In this document: positions 12,878-21,112 of the stretch, piece after piece
Layout: each line of letters opens with the position of its first letter
Position numbering within the stretch: the first letter of the stretch is position 1
Assembly (NCBI RefSeq): GCF_000022145.1
Contig: NC_011891.1
Location: 1-64,000, forward strand
Direction: 5' to 3'
DNA from: Anaeromyxobacter dehalogenans 2CP-1
Lineage (GTDB): Bacteria; Myxococcota; Myxococcia; Myxococcales; Anaeromyxobacteraceae
Length of the DNA stretch: 64,000 nt
Notes under the pieces: generated by a model
What the model was told of the DNA's origin: nothing
Seen by the model: the letters and a program-made list of their open reading frames with translations, nothing else
Databases searched by the model: none
Made by a program: the position numbers and the translations under genes

Positions 12878-13206
12878 GCTGGGCTCCTCGGAGCGGCGCG
12901 CTCCACGGGATCGACGGGGCGGTGCCGCGTCGAAATTCGAGCGAGAGCATAGCAGCGGCCATGCCACCGCCGAACTCCGCGGAACGACGTGCGTGGGCGC
13001 GGATGTGCGCGCGCGCCCGCGGCACGGCGTGAACCGGGCGCACGCTGCGACCTCCGCGGCGCGGCCCGTATCCAGCGCCGCGCAGCGGCGCCCGCGGGGA
13101 CCTTGCGCGAGCCCGCAGCAGCGGGCGCGCAAGGTCACGGGCTCCGCGAAGCAGGCGTGGGGCCCCGACGGCTCCGCCTGCGGGGCGAGGGCGCAGCCCT
13201 CGGCGA
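12878..13206. other. 329-bp intergenic region
   Basis: No gene is supported here. It should hold the lipoprotein promoter at its left end and the hairpin at 13101-13134 near its right end. Nothing else was recognised. Confidence 0.5.
13101..13134 (-). terminator. strong hairpin downstream of the DsbA-family gene
   Basis: An outer stem CCTTGCGC/GCGCAAGG and an inner stem GCCCGC/GCGGGC are separated by a 2-nt bulge and closed by a 4-nt loop. It lies about 70 bp after the stop at 13207. No U-tract follows, so a terminator role is only likely. Confidence 0.45.
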
Positions 13207-13875
13207 TCAATGCAGTGTCTTCAGCGGTGCGAGGCCGAGGCGGGCGGAGGCGTAGCGCTGGAGGACGGTGCGGTACTCGTCCACCGAGCGCGGGCCGGTC
13301 ACCAGCCACTCGTCGCCGATGACGAGCGCCGGCGCGCCGCGGATGCCCTTGTCGAACGCGCTCTCGTGCACCGCCCGCACGCGCCGCTCGGTGGCGGGCG
13401 CGGCGAGGGCGCCGGCGAAGCGGTGCAGGTCGAGGCCGGCCCGCTCGGCCAGCTCGAGCAGCACGTCGGTGCGCGCCACGTTGAGCCCGCGCACCAGCGA
13501 CGCCTCGCGGATGGCGTGGCGCAGCGCGGCCTCGCGGCTCGGGCCCTGCAGCCGGGCGGCGGCGAGCGCGGTGAGCGCGGGGATGGAGGTGAGCGGCGGA
13601 TCGGGCGAGAGCCAGAGGTCGTCGGTGATGGCGGCCGCCTCGGGCTCTCGCGCCGCCTTGCGCGCGGCGCGGGCCAGCGCGCGCCGCTCGGCCTTGGTCA
13701 TGGCGCGCGGCTCGAGCCGGGTGGGGAACGGCTCGAGCTGGAGCGCGCCGAAGGCGCCCTCCACGTCCTCGAGCGCGGTGAGGATGCGGCGCTCGGCCAC
13801 CAGGCACCAGGGCGAGAGCGGATCCTCGTACAGGACCAGCGTGACGGGCTGTGCGTGACGGAAGTTGGGAGACAC
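13207..13875 (-). CDS. DsbA-family thioredoxin-fold protein
   Basis: The 222-residue product begins with a beta strand and an active-site-like SPWC motif (YEDPLSPWC) in place of CxxC. It has a long helical insertion, and a cis-Pro loop near GIRGAPALVIGDEWLVTG. This is the layout of cytosolic DsbA/FrnE-like and 2-hydroxychromene-2-carboxylate isomerase proteins. There is no signal peptide, so it is probably cytoplasmic. A single Cys argues against classical dithiol exchange; a glutathione- or monothiol-type reaction is more likely. The substrate is unknown. Confidence 0.75.
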   Translation of the reverse strand: MSPNFRHAQPVTLVLYEDPLSPWCLVAERRILTALEDVEGAFGALQLEPFPTRLEPRAMTKAERRALARAARKAAREPEAAAITDDLWLSPDPPLTSIPALTALAAARLQGPSREAALRHAIREASLVRGLNVARTDVLLELAERAGLDLHRFAGALAAPATERRVRAVHESAFDKGIRGAPALVIGDEWLVTGPRSVDEYRTVLQRYASARLGLAPLKTLH

Positions 13876-13993
13876 GGCGGGCGCGGATTCTACTCGCGCC
13901 CGCGCGCCGCGCAGAAGCGACGGGCGGCTGCCTGCTCCCCCGTGTCACGCGACCCGGCGACGGGGTGCGACGCCCACACGACGCAGCGTGAGG

Positions 13994-14977
13994 TCAGGCG
14001 AGGTGCCCGCTCGCGTAGCCCGACTGCCGCGTGCTCGCGAAGTCCACCGCGTGCCGCACGTACAGGGCGGCGATGTCGAGGCCGGTGGCGGCCTCCAGCC
14101 CCTCGAAGCCCGGCGAGCTGTTGACCTCCATGATCTTCGGCCCGGTGCGGGCCTCCAGCATGTCCACGCCCGCCACCTCGAGCCCCATCACCCGGGCCGC
14201 CTTCACCGCCGTCTCGGCGTACTCGCGCCCGAGCTCGAGCGCCTCGGCCACGCCGCCGCGGTGGATGTTGGAGCGGAACTCGCCGGCGCGCGCCGTCCGC
14301 CGCATGGCCGCGACCACGCGGTCGCCGACCACCAGCGCGCGGACGTCCCGGCCCTTCGACTCGGCCACCAGCTCCTGCAGCAGGATCTCCTGGCCGAGCG
14401 TCCAGAGCGTGTCGAGCAGCCCGCGCACCTCCACCTCGGTGTTCGCGATCATCACGCCGACGCCCTGGCTGCCCTGGATGAGCTTGATGATGCAGGGGAG
14501 GCCCCCCACCATCTGCACCGCCTCCGGCACCTCCTCGCGGTAACGGCACATCACGGTGCGCGGGATGTCGATGCCGAAGCGCGAGAGGAGCTGCAGCGCG
14601 CGCAGCTTGTCGCGCGAGCGGCCGATGGGCGTGGCCGCGGCGAGGACGGGGACGCCCATCAGGTCGAACTGGTTCACCACCGCCACGCCGTAGCCGGTGA
14701 TGGAGGCGCCGATCCGGGGGATGACCACGTGGACGTCGCTCGCGACCACCTCCTCGCCCAGGTAGAAGATCCGCGGGCGGTCGCGCGCCAGCACCATGTT
14801 GCATCGCAGGGTGTCGAGCACGCGCGGGGCGTGGCCGAGGGCGGTCGCCGCCTCGACCAGGCGGCGGGTGGAGTAGAGCCTCGGGTTGCGCGACAGGATG
14901 GCGACGCCGAGCTCGCCGTCCGGACGCGGGCGGGCGGCGGCGCGCTTCGCGCGGGCGGTCTTCTTGCCTGGGGGCAT
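13994..14977 (-). CDS. RimK-family ATP-grasp ligase
   Basis: RimK-like enzymes use ATP to ligate amino acids, often glutamate, to proteins or small molecules. The 327-residue protein has the ATP-grasp features GGLPCIIKLIQGSQGVGV, LLQELV, RDVRALVVGDRVVAAMRR and the metal-binding GVDMLEARTGPKIMEVNSSPGFEGLE. ATG 14977 is chosen; 13 further codons are open upstream but lack a clear ribosome-binding site. A Lys/Arg-rich N-terminal extension precedes the core. It is divergent from ileS. The acceptor cannot be told from sequence. Confidence 0.85.
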   Translation of the reverse strand: MPPGKKTARAKRAAARPRPDGELGVAILSRNPRLYSTRRLVEAATALGHAPRVLDTLRCNMVLARDRPRIFYLGEEVVASDVHVVIPRIGASITGYGVAVVNQFDLMGVPVLAAATPIGRSRDKLRALQLLSRFGIDIPRTVMCRYREEVPEAVQMVGGLPCIIKLIQGSQGVGVMIANTEVEVRGLLDTLWTLGQEILLQELVAESKGRDVRALVVGDRVVAAMRRTARAGEFRSNIHRGGVAEALELGREYAETAVKAARVMGLEVAGVDMLEARTGPKIMEVNSSPGFEGLEAATGLDIAALYVRHAVDFASTRQSGYASGHLA

Positions 14978-15099
14978 GGGCGCGGGAAGGTTAGCGGCCT
15001 TCCCCCGCCCCCGCAACGCGGCGCGGCGCTCGGAAAACCGTTCGTTGATCCCGCCCCCCTCGGCTGCTAGAACCCTTGTCTTTCCGAGGCAAAAGAGCC

Positions 15100-17940
15100 G
15101 TGGACTCCAAATACAGCGTCAACCTCCCGAAGACCGACTTCCCGATGAAGGCGAACCTCCCGCAGCGGGAGCCCGAGATCCTGCGCCAGTGGGAGGAGCA
15201 GGCGATCTTCCAGCGCCTCGTCGCCCAGAACGCGGGGAGGCCCGGCGCGAAGCGGTTCGTCCTGCACGACGGCCCGCCGTACGCGAACGGCGACATCCAC
15301 ATCGGCCACGCCCTCAACAAGATCCTGAAGGACGTGGTGGTGAAGTACCGCAACCTGAACGGCGAGGTGGCGGACTACATCCCGGGCTGGGACTGCCACG
15401 GCCTGCCCATCGAGCTGAAGGTGGACAAGGAGCTCGGGCCGAAGAAGCGCGAGCTCGACCGCCCCGCCATCATCGAGGCCTGCCGCAAGTACGCGCAGAA
15501 GTGGATCGAGAAGCAGCGCGAGTCGTTCAAGCGGCTCGGCGTCTTCGGCCGCTGGGAGACGCCCTACGCGACCATGTCGCGCGGGTACGAGGCGGAGATC
15601 GTCCGCACGTTCGCCCGCGCCGCCGAGAAGGGCTTCCTCTACCGCGGCAAGAAGCCCGTCTACTGGTGCATCACCGACCGCACCGCGCTCGCCGAGGCGG
15701 AGGTCGAGTACGAGCAGCACCGCTCGCCCTCGATCTACGTCGCGTTCGACCTGGTCTCGGCGCTGCCCGACCCGAAGCTCGCCGGCCGCCCGGCGCGCCT
15801 CGTCATCTGGACCACCACGCCCTGGACGCTGCCCGCGAACCTGGCGGTCGCCGCGCACCCGGACTTCACCTACGTCGCCTACGACCTGAACGGCCAGGTG
15901 GTGGTGGTGGCGAAGGACCTGCTCGCCGCCTTCCTCGCCGACGTGGCGCCCGGAGAGCTGTCGGTGTCGGACGTGCCGGCGCCGCACTCGCCGCCGGCGC
16001 ACGAGGCCGCCACCGGCGGCGGCGGCACCGTGCTCGCGCCGCAGCTCGCCCACCCGGAGCGCGTGCTCGCGCACCTCGACGGCAGCGCGCTCGAGGGGCT
16101 GCGCTACCGCCACCCCTTCCTCGACCGCGAGTCGCAGGTGATCCTCGGCGACCACGTGACGCTCGAGGCCGGCACCGGCCTCGTGCACACCGCGCCCGGC
16201 CACGGCCAGGAGGACTACGTCGTCGGCCTGCGCTACGGGCTCGAGGTCCTGAACCCGGTGGACGGCGCCGGCCGCTTCACCGAGCGGGCGGGCAAGTACG
16301 CGGGCAAGAAGATCTTCGAGGCGAACCCGGAGATCGTCGCGGACCTGCACGCGTCCGGGCACCTGCTGTCCGACCCGAAGGCCAGCCTCGAGCACAGCTA
16401 CCCGCACTGCTGGCGCTGCCACAACCCGGTGGTCTTCCGCGCCACCGACCAGTGGTTCCTCTCGCTCGAGCACGCCGACCTGCGCAAGGCCACGCTCGCC
16501 GAGATCGACCGGGTGCGCTGGATCCCGCACTGGGGCCGCGAGCGCATCCACAACATGATCGAGAACCGGCCCGACTGGTGCGTCTCGCGCCAGCGGACCT
16601 GGGGCGTGCCGATCCCGGTCTTCTACTGCGAGGGCTGCAACGAGGCGCTGCTCTCGCCGCCGGTGATGGAGCGGGTCGCCGCGGCGTTCGAGGCCGAGGG
16701 CATGGAGGCGTGGTACCGCCACCCGCCCGCCGACTTCACCGCCGGCGCCGCCTGCCCGAAGTGCGGCAAGACCGAGTTCCGCCGCGAGCAGGACATCCTC
16801 GACGTGTGGTGGGACTCGGGCGTGTCCTGGGCGGCGGTGATCGAGCGGGAGGGGCTGGAGCTGCCGGTGGACCTCTACCTCGAGGGCTCCGACCAGCACC
16901 GCGGCTGGTTCCACTCGTCGCTGCTCACGTCGATGGCCCTGCGCGGCGCGGCGCCCTACCGCGCGGTGCTGACCCACGGCTTCATCCTCGACCAGCACGG
17001 CAAGGCGATGTCGAAGAGCGCCGGCAACGGGATCGAGCCGTCGGAGATCATCAAGAAGTACGGCGCGGACATCCTGCGGCTGTGGGTGAGCGCCTCGGAC
17101 TACCGCGACGACATCGGCCTCGGCGACCAGATCCTGGCCGGCCTGGCCGAGGGCTACCGCAAGATCCGCAACACCATCCGCTACGCGCTCGGCGCGCTGG
17201 ACGGGTTCGACCCGGCCCGCGACGCGGTGCCGGAGGCGGAGCTCGAGCCCATCGACCGCTGGGCGCTGGCGCGCCTCGCCGCCTGGGACGAGAAGGTCGC
17301 GAAGGCGTACGAGGACTACGAGTTCCACCTCGCCTACCACGCCACCATGCAGTTCTGCGCGGTGGAGCTGTCGGCGCTCTACTTCGACGTCATCAAGGAC
17401 CGCCTCTACACCTGGAAGGCCGACGGGCGGCAGCGCCGCTCGGCGCAGACGGCGCTCCACGCGATCGCGCAGGATCTCATCCGGCTGCTCGCGCCCATCC
17501 TGTCGTTCACGGCGAGCGAGGCCTGGACCTACCTGCCGGGCCGGCCCACCGAGAGCGTGTGGCTGGCGGGCCTGCCACGCCGCGCGCGGCCGGCCGACGC
17601 CGACGCGCTGGAGGCGCGCTACGGGAAGCTCTTCGAGGTGCGCGGGGTGGTGCAGTCCAAGCTGGAGGAGGCGCGCCGCGCCAAGCTCATCGGCTCGGGC
17701 CTGGAGGCGATGGTGACGGTCCGCGCCGAGGGCGAGCAGCGCCGGCTCCTCGAGGAGGCGCGCGCGGAGCTGCCCACCCTGTTCATCGTCTCGAAGGTGG
17801 TGCTCGCCGACGGCCCGCTGTCCGCCGAGGTGGCGCGTGCACCGGGCGTGAAGTGCGAGCGGTGCTGGATCTACGCCGAGGACGTGGGCCGGGACGCCGC
17901 CCACCCGACGCTGTGCGCGAAGTGCGTGGGCAACCTGTGA
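15100..17940 (+). CDS. ileS: isoleucyl-tRNA synthetase
   Basis: This class I synthetase charges tRNA-Ile. The 946-residue protein has the HIGH motif in GDIHIGHALNK, the editing domain, the WWDSGVSW and DLYLEGSDQHRGWFHSSLL segments, and the KMSKS equivalent AMSKSAGNG. The C-terminal zinc site is CERCWIYAEDVG...LCAKCVGNL. GTG 15100 is favoured over TTG 15076. The stop overlaps the lspA start (TGATG), giving the common ileS-lspA pairing. Confidence 0.96.
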   Translation: MDSKYSVNLPKTDFPMKANLPQREPEILRQWEEQAIFQRLVAQNAGRPGAKRFVLHDGPPYANGDIHIGHALNKILKDVVVKYRNLNGEVADYIPGWDCHGLPIELKVDKELGPKKRELDRPAIIEACRKYAQKWIEKQRESFKRLGVFGRWETPYATMSRGYEAEIVRTFARAAEKGFLYRGKKPVYWCITDRTALAEAEVEYEQHRSPSIYVAFDLVSALPDPKLAGRPARLVIWTTTPWTLPANLAVAAHPDFTYVAYDLNGQVVVVAKDLLAAFLADVAPGELSVSDVPAPHSPPAHEAATGGGGTVLAPQLAHPERVLAHLDGSALEGLRYRHPFLDRESQVILGDHVTLEAGTGLVHTAPGHGQEDYVVGLRYGLEVLNPVDGAGRFTERAGKYAGKKIFEANPEIVADLHASGHLLSDPKASLEHSYPHCWRCHNPVVFRATDQWFLSLEHADLRKATLAEIDRVRWIPHWGRERIHNMIENRPDWCVSRQRTWGVPIPVFYCEGCNEALLSPPVMERVAAAFEAEGMEAWYRHPPADFTAGAACPKCGKTEFRREQDILDVWWDSGVSWAAVIEREGLELPVDLYLEGSDQHRGWFHSSLLTSMALRGAAPYRAVLTHGFILDQHGKAMSKSAGNGIEPSEIIKKYGADILRLWVSASDYRDDIGLGDQILAGLAEGYRKIRNTIRYALGALDGFDPARDAVPEAELEPIDRWALARLAAWDEKVAKAYEDYEFHLAYHATMQFCAVELSALYFDVIKDRLYTWKADGRQRRSAQTALHAIAQDLIRLLAPILSFTASEAWTYLPGRPTESVWLAGLPRRARPADADALEARYGKLFEVRGVVQSKLEEARRAKLIGSGLEAMVTVRAEGEQRRLLEEARAELPTLFIVSKVVLADGPLSAEVARAPGVKCERCWIYAEDVGRDAAHPTLCAKCVGNL

Positions 17941-18560
17941 TGCGGCGACCGGTCTCGAAGTGGGCGCTCCTCGCCCTCCTGTTCGCGGCGCTCCTCGCCG
18001 CCGACCAGTGGACGAAGTACCTGGCGGTGGAGCGCCTCACCGTGGTGTTCGAGCGCGGCGGCGACGAGACGCTCGCGGAGCGGGTCCGCGGCTTCTACAC
18101 GTACCGTCACCTCGAGCCGCTCTCGACCGAGCCGTACTACGTGTGGCGGCCGGTGTGGCGGATGAACTACGTGGAGAACCCGGGCGCCGCCTGGGGCCTG
18201 TTCCGCGGCCACTCGCAGCTCTTCCGGAACGCGTTCTTCACGCTGGTTTCGCTCGCCGCGGTGGCGTTCATCCTCCACTACTACCGCAAGCTCCGGCAGG
18301 ATCAGCGCTACCTGCAGGTGGCGCTCGCGCTGGTGCTGGCGGGCGCGGTGGGCAACTTCGTGGACCGCCTGGCCCGCCGGTACGTCATCGACTTCGTCGA
18401 GTGGTACTGGTGGAACCGGCCCGACCTCCGCTGGCCCACCTTCAACGTGGCCGACTCGCTCATCGTGGTGGGCGTCGCGATGCTCGTCCTGCACCCCGGC
18501 TCGAAGCGCGAGGCGGCGCGCGCGCCGGAGCGGCGCGGCGCCGCGGCCGAGCGCGTGTAG
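17940..18560 (+). CDS. lspA: lipoprotein signal peptidase II
   Basis: LspA cleaves prolipoprotein signal peptides after lipidation by Lgt. The 206-residue protein has four membrane helices, DQWTKYLA near the N-terminus, NYVENPGAAWG, and the two catalytic Asp regions VGNFVDRL and FNVADSLIVVG. It carries a periplasmic loop of about 35 extra residues between helix 1 and NYVENPG, making it longer than the usual 160-170. It is coupled to ileS and followed 12 bp later by lgt, so the lipoprotein maturation steps sit together. Confidence 0.95.
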   Translation: MRRPVSKWALLALLFAALLAADQWTKYLAVERLTVVFERGGDETLAERVRGFYTYRHLEPLSTEPYYVWRPVWRMNYVENPGAAWGLFRGHSQLFRNAFFTLVSLAAVAFILHYYRKLRQDQRYLQVALALVLAGAVGNFVDRLARRYVIDFVEWYWWNRPDLRWPTFNVADSLIVVGVAMLVLHPGSKREAARAPERRGAAAERV

Positions 18561-18572
18561 GCCTCGCCCCGC

Positions 18573-19478
18573 ATGCTCCCCGTCCTCTTCCGGATCCCGC
18601 TGCCCGGCGGCGCCTCGCTGCCGCTCCACACCTACGGCCTGCTCATCGCGGTCGGCTTCATGGTGGGCATCTGGCTGGCGCAGCGCGAGGCGGCGCGGCG
18701 CGGCCAGGATCCGCGGCGGCTCGCCGACCTGGCCTTCTGGATCCTGGTCGCGGCGCTGGTGGGCAGCCGCGTCTACTACATGCTCGTGAACCCGGGCGAC
18801 TTCTTCTCGCCCGCGCGGTTCCTGGTCGCGACGCCGTTCGGCCGCATCCCGCGCGTGCTCGCCGTCTGGCAAGGCGGCCTGGTGTTCTACGGCGGGTTCA
18901 TCGGGGCGGCGCTCACCGCCGCCTGGTACCTGCGCCGGCACCGGATGGGCTTCCTCGAGCACGCCGACACGCTCATCCCCTCGGTGGCGCTCGGCCACTT
19001 CTTCGGGCGGCTCGGCTGCTTCGGCGCCGGCTGCTGCTGGGGCGACGTCGCCCACGGCCACCTGCCCTGGGCGGCGCGCTTCCCGCCCGAGTCGCTCGCG
19101 TTCCAGTCGTTCGCCGACCGGCCCGATCCCGGCCAGTACCTCGCGCCCGACCGGCTCTCCACCCTGCCCCTCCACCCCACCCAGCTCTACGAGGCGTTCG
19201 GCGAGCTCGGGCTGTTCCTCCTGCTCGTCATCGTGGTCCGCCCCCGGAAGCGGTTCCACGGCCAGGTGCTCTCCGCGTGGCTGATGCTGTACGCGGTGCT
19301 GCGCACCGGGGTGGAGGCGTTCCGCGGCGACGTGGAGCGCGGCGTCATCCTCGGCCTCGGCGTGGGCCAGTGGACCTCGCTCGTGATCTTCGCCGCAGGT
19401 GCGGCGGTGTGGGCGCGGGCGCGCCGTTCAGGGGCGGTCGGGGCCGGTGCGGCGGCGGCGCCCGCGGGCGGGCGTTGA
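18573..19478 (+). CDS. lgt: prolipoprotein diacylglyceryl transferase
   Basis: Lgt transfers diacylglycerol from phosphatidylglycerol to the lipobox Cys. The 301-residue inner-membrane protein has LHTYGLLIAVGF, the QGGLVFYGGFIGA helix, the Lgt signature HFFGRLGCFGAGCCWG, and HPTQLYEA. It lies directly after lspA. The C-terminal 25 residues are Ala/Gly-rich and probably not conserved. Confidence 0.95.
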   Translation: MLPVLFRIPLPGGASLPLHTYGLLIAVGFMVGIWLAQREAARRGQDPRRLADLAFWILVAALVGSRVYYMLVNPGDFFSPARFLVATPFGRIPRVLAVWQGGLVFYGGFIGAALTAAWYLRRHRMGFLEHADTLIPSVALGHFFGRLGCFGAGCCWGDVAHGHLPWAARFPPESLAFQSFADRPDPGQYLAPDRLSTLPLHPTQLYEAFGELGLFLLLVIVVRPRKRFHGQVLSAWLMLYAVLRTGVEAFRGDVERGVILGLGVGQWTSLVIFAAGAAVWARARRSGAVGAGAAAAPAGGR

Positions 19479-19511
19479 TGGGCGGGCGCGGGCGCCGATA
19501 GACTCCGGCGC

Positions 19512-20252
19512 GTGGCGCTCCCTCCGCAGAAGCCCGGACGTCCCGCCGGTCCCCCGCCGTCCGCGGAGGAGGCGGCGCGCGCCGCGCGCCACGCCACCGA
19601 CGAGCTCACCGACGAGACCGCCAAGCTGGAGGAGGAGCTCGAGGCGCTGAAGGCGAGGTACGAGCAGTACTTCCTCGGCACGGAGCGCCGCGAGCCGGCG
19701 CACTGGCGCGACGAGGTGCGCAAGAAGGTGCTCCGGCTGAAGGGCGCCTTCACCCGCAACACCGGGCTCCGCTTCCGGATCCAGTCGCTCCACGCGCGCT
19801 ACCTCTCCTACGAGCGGCTCTGGCAGCGGAGCGTGCGCGAGCGCGAGGAGGGCACCTACCGGCGCGACCTGCTGAAGGCGCGCCGGCACGCGCGCGAGGC
19901 GGAGGGGACCCCGGCGGCCGCCGCCGCGAGCGCCACGCCGGCGCCCGGGTCCGCGTCCGCATCACCCAGGGTGGAGTCGCCCGCGGCCGTCGCCAGGCCG
20001 TCCGCGACGCCGCCGCCCGCTCCGTCCGCCGCCGGCGGCGACGAGGCGCGGATGCGCGCGCTCTACGACGCGTACATCTCGGCGAAGAAGCAGTGCCACG
20101 AGGACGTCTCGCGGCTCAGCTACGACGTGGTCGCCCGCAGCGTGGCGAAGCAGGTCCCCGAGGTCATGGCCCGGTTCAAGGCCAAGTCGGTGGACTTCCG
20201 CGTCGAGGTGAAGGACGGCAAGGCGATCCTGAAGGCGATCCCGCGCGTCTGA
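19512..20252 (+). CDS. myxobacterial coiled-coil protein (MXAN_5187 C-terminal-like)
   Basis: The 246-residue protein has a charged helical N-terminal half predicted as coiled coil (about residues 20-75, DELTDETAKLEEELEALKARYEQYF), then an Ala/Pro-rich linker (135-170). A compact C-terminal domain, MRALYDAYISAKKQCHEDVSRLSYDVVARSVAKQVPEVM, ends it. That last block recalls the MXAN_5187 C-terminal family of myxobacteria; this is from memory and unchecked. No signal peptide. GTG 19512 is used. The function is unknown. Confidence 0.65.
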   Translation: MALPPQKPGRPAGPPPSAEEAARAARHATDELTDETAKLEEELEALKARYEQYFLGTERREPAHWRDEVRKKVLRLKGAFTRNTGLRFRIQSLHARYLSYERLWQRSVREREEGTYRRDLLKARRHAREAEGTPAAAAASATPAPGSASASPRVESPAAVARPSATPPPAPSAAGGDEARMRALYDAYISAKKQCHEDVSRLSYDVVARSVAKQVPEVMARFKAKSVDFRVEVKDGKAILKAIPRV

Positions 20253-20488
20253 CCCGCCTCGCTGCACCCGGACGCAACGTCGGCTGGCGCCCGTCGTGAA
20301 TCCCCACGACGTGGCGCGGGGCGCGCACGCCGCCCCGCCGGTGCGGCGCGAAGCACATTCTCCTGTGGTGAAGCGGATCTGCGCGGCGGCCACCGCGCGG
20401 GTGCCCTGTCACCACCGGGAGGTTCCCTCGCACATGGTAAGTGACCAACGTCCTCCCCGAGCGTCTGCTGGTGTGGGGGGAGGAAAGC

Positions 20489-20881
20489 TTGCGAGCGCTG
20501 CTGCCGTCGATCGCCGCCGTCCTGCTCTGCGCTGCGTGCGGCAGGTCCGACGCCGACGCGCGCCGGGCGCGGCTCGGGGCCGAGCGCCGCGCGCTCGAGG
20601 CGACGCTCGATCACCTCGAGGATCGCCTCATCGTGAACCAGGCGCGCGTGCGGTTCTGGAAGGAGATGCAGTCGCGGCACGAGAGCGTGACCGCCGTCGC
20701 CTGCACCTCGCAGGAGGAGCACGCCATCGAGATGGCGCGCCACGTCCTGCCCGGCGAGCCCGCCCGCCGCGCCGGCCGCCGCGCCTCCACCGAGCGCGCG
20801 TCCATCGACCGCGCCCGCGTGGCCGCCGCCCCGAACGCCCCGTCCCCGGCGCCCGCCCGCACCGCCGCCGCCGCGCCGTAG
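20489..20881 (+). CDS. small secreted or lipoprotein of unknown function
   Basis: TTG 20489 is chosen because a strong GGGGAGGAA ribosome-binding site lies just before it. The 130-residue product then starts with a signal peptide (MRALLPSIAAVLLCAACGR). The Cys after CAA may be lipidated, though the lipobox is atypical. A short helical segment (ALEATLDHLEDRLIVNQARVRFWKEMQSRH) and a low-complexity Ala/Arg/Pro tail follow. A terminator lies 57 bp downstream. No family was recognised. Confidence 0.55.
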   Translation: MRALLPSIAAVLLCAACGRSDADARRARLGAERRALEATLDHLEDRLIVNQARVRFWKEMQSRHESVTAVACTSQEEHAIEMARHVLPGEPARRAGRRASTERASIDRARVAAAPNAPSPAPARTAAAAP

Positions 20882-20937
20882 CCTCCCCGCGCCCGCCCTG
20901 CTCGCGTCCCCCCGCCGGCCCGCGCCTCCCTGGCCAG

Positions 20938-20960
20938 CGTCTACCGCTCGTAGACGTTTT
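20938..20960 (+). terminator. rho-independent terminator
   Basis: A 7-bp stem CGTCTAC/GTAGACG with loop CGCTC is followed by TTTT (20957-20960). It ends the transcript of the small secreted protein gene and separates it from tRNA-Phe. Confidence 0.8.
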
Positions 20961-21039
20961 CGGTTTGCGTCCGGCCCCGTTCGATCGTAAAAGGGCTGCC
21001 CGCGGCCGGCGCCTTGCCGGCCGCAAGCGCCGTGAAAAC

Positions 21040-21112
21040 GCCTGGGTAGCTCAGTCGGTAGAGCAGGGGACTGAAAATCCCCGTGTCGCTGGTTCGATTC
21101 CGGCCCCAGGCA
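21040..21112 (+). tRNA. tRNA-Phe (anticodon GAA), integration target
   Basis: The 73-nt cloverleaf has acceptor arms GCCTGGG/CCCAGGC, anticodon stem GGGGA/TCCCC with loop CTGAAAA (GAA), and a GGTTCGATTCC T-arm. CCA is not encoded. Its 3' part from 21071 is supplied by the integrated element and is repeated at 34476-34518, so the gene remains functional after integration. Confidence 0.95.
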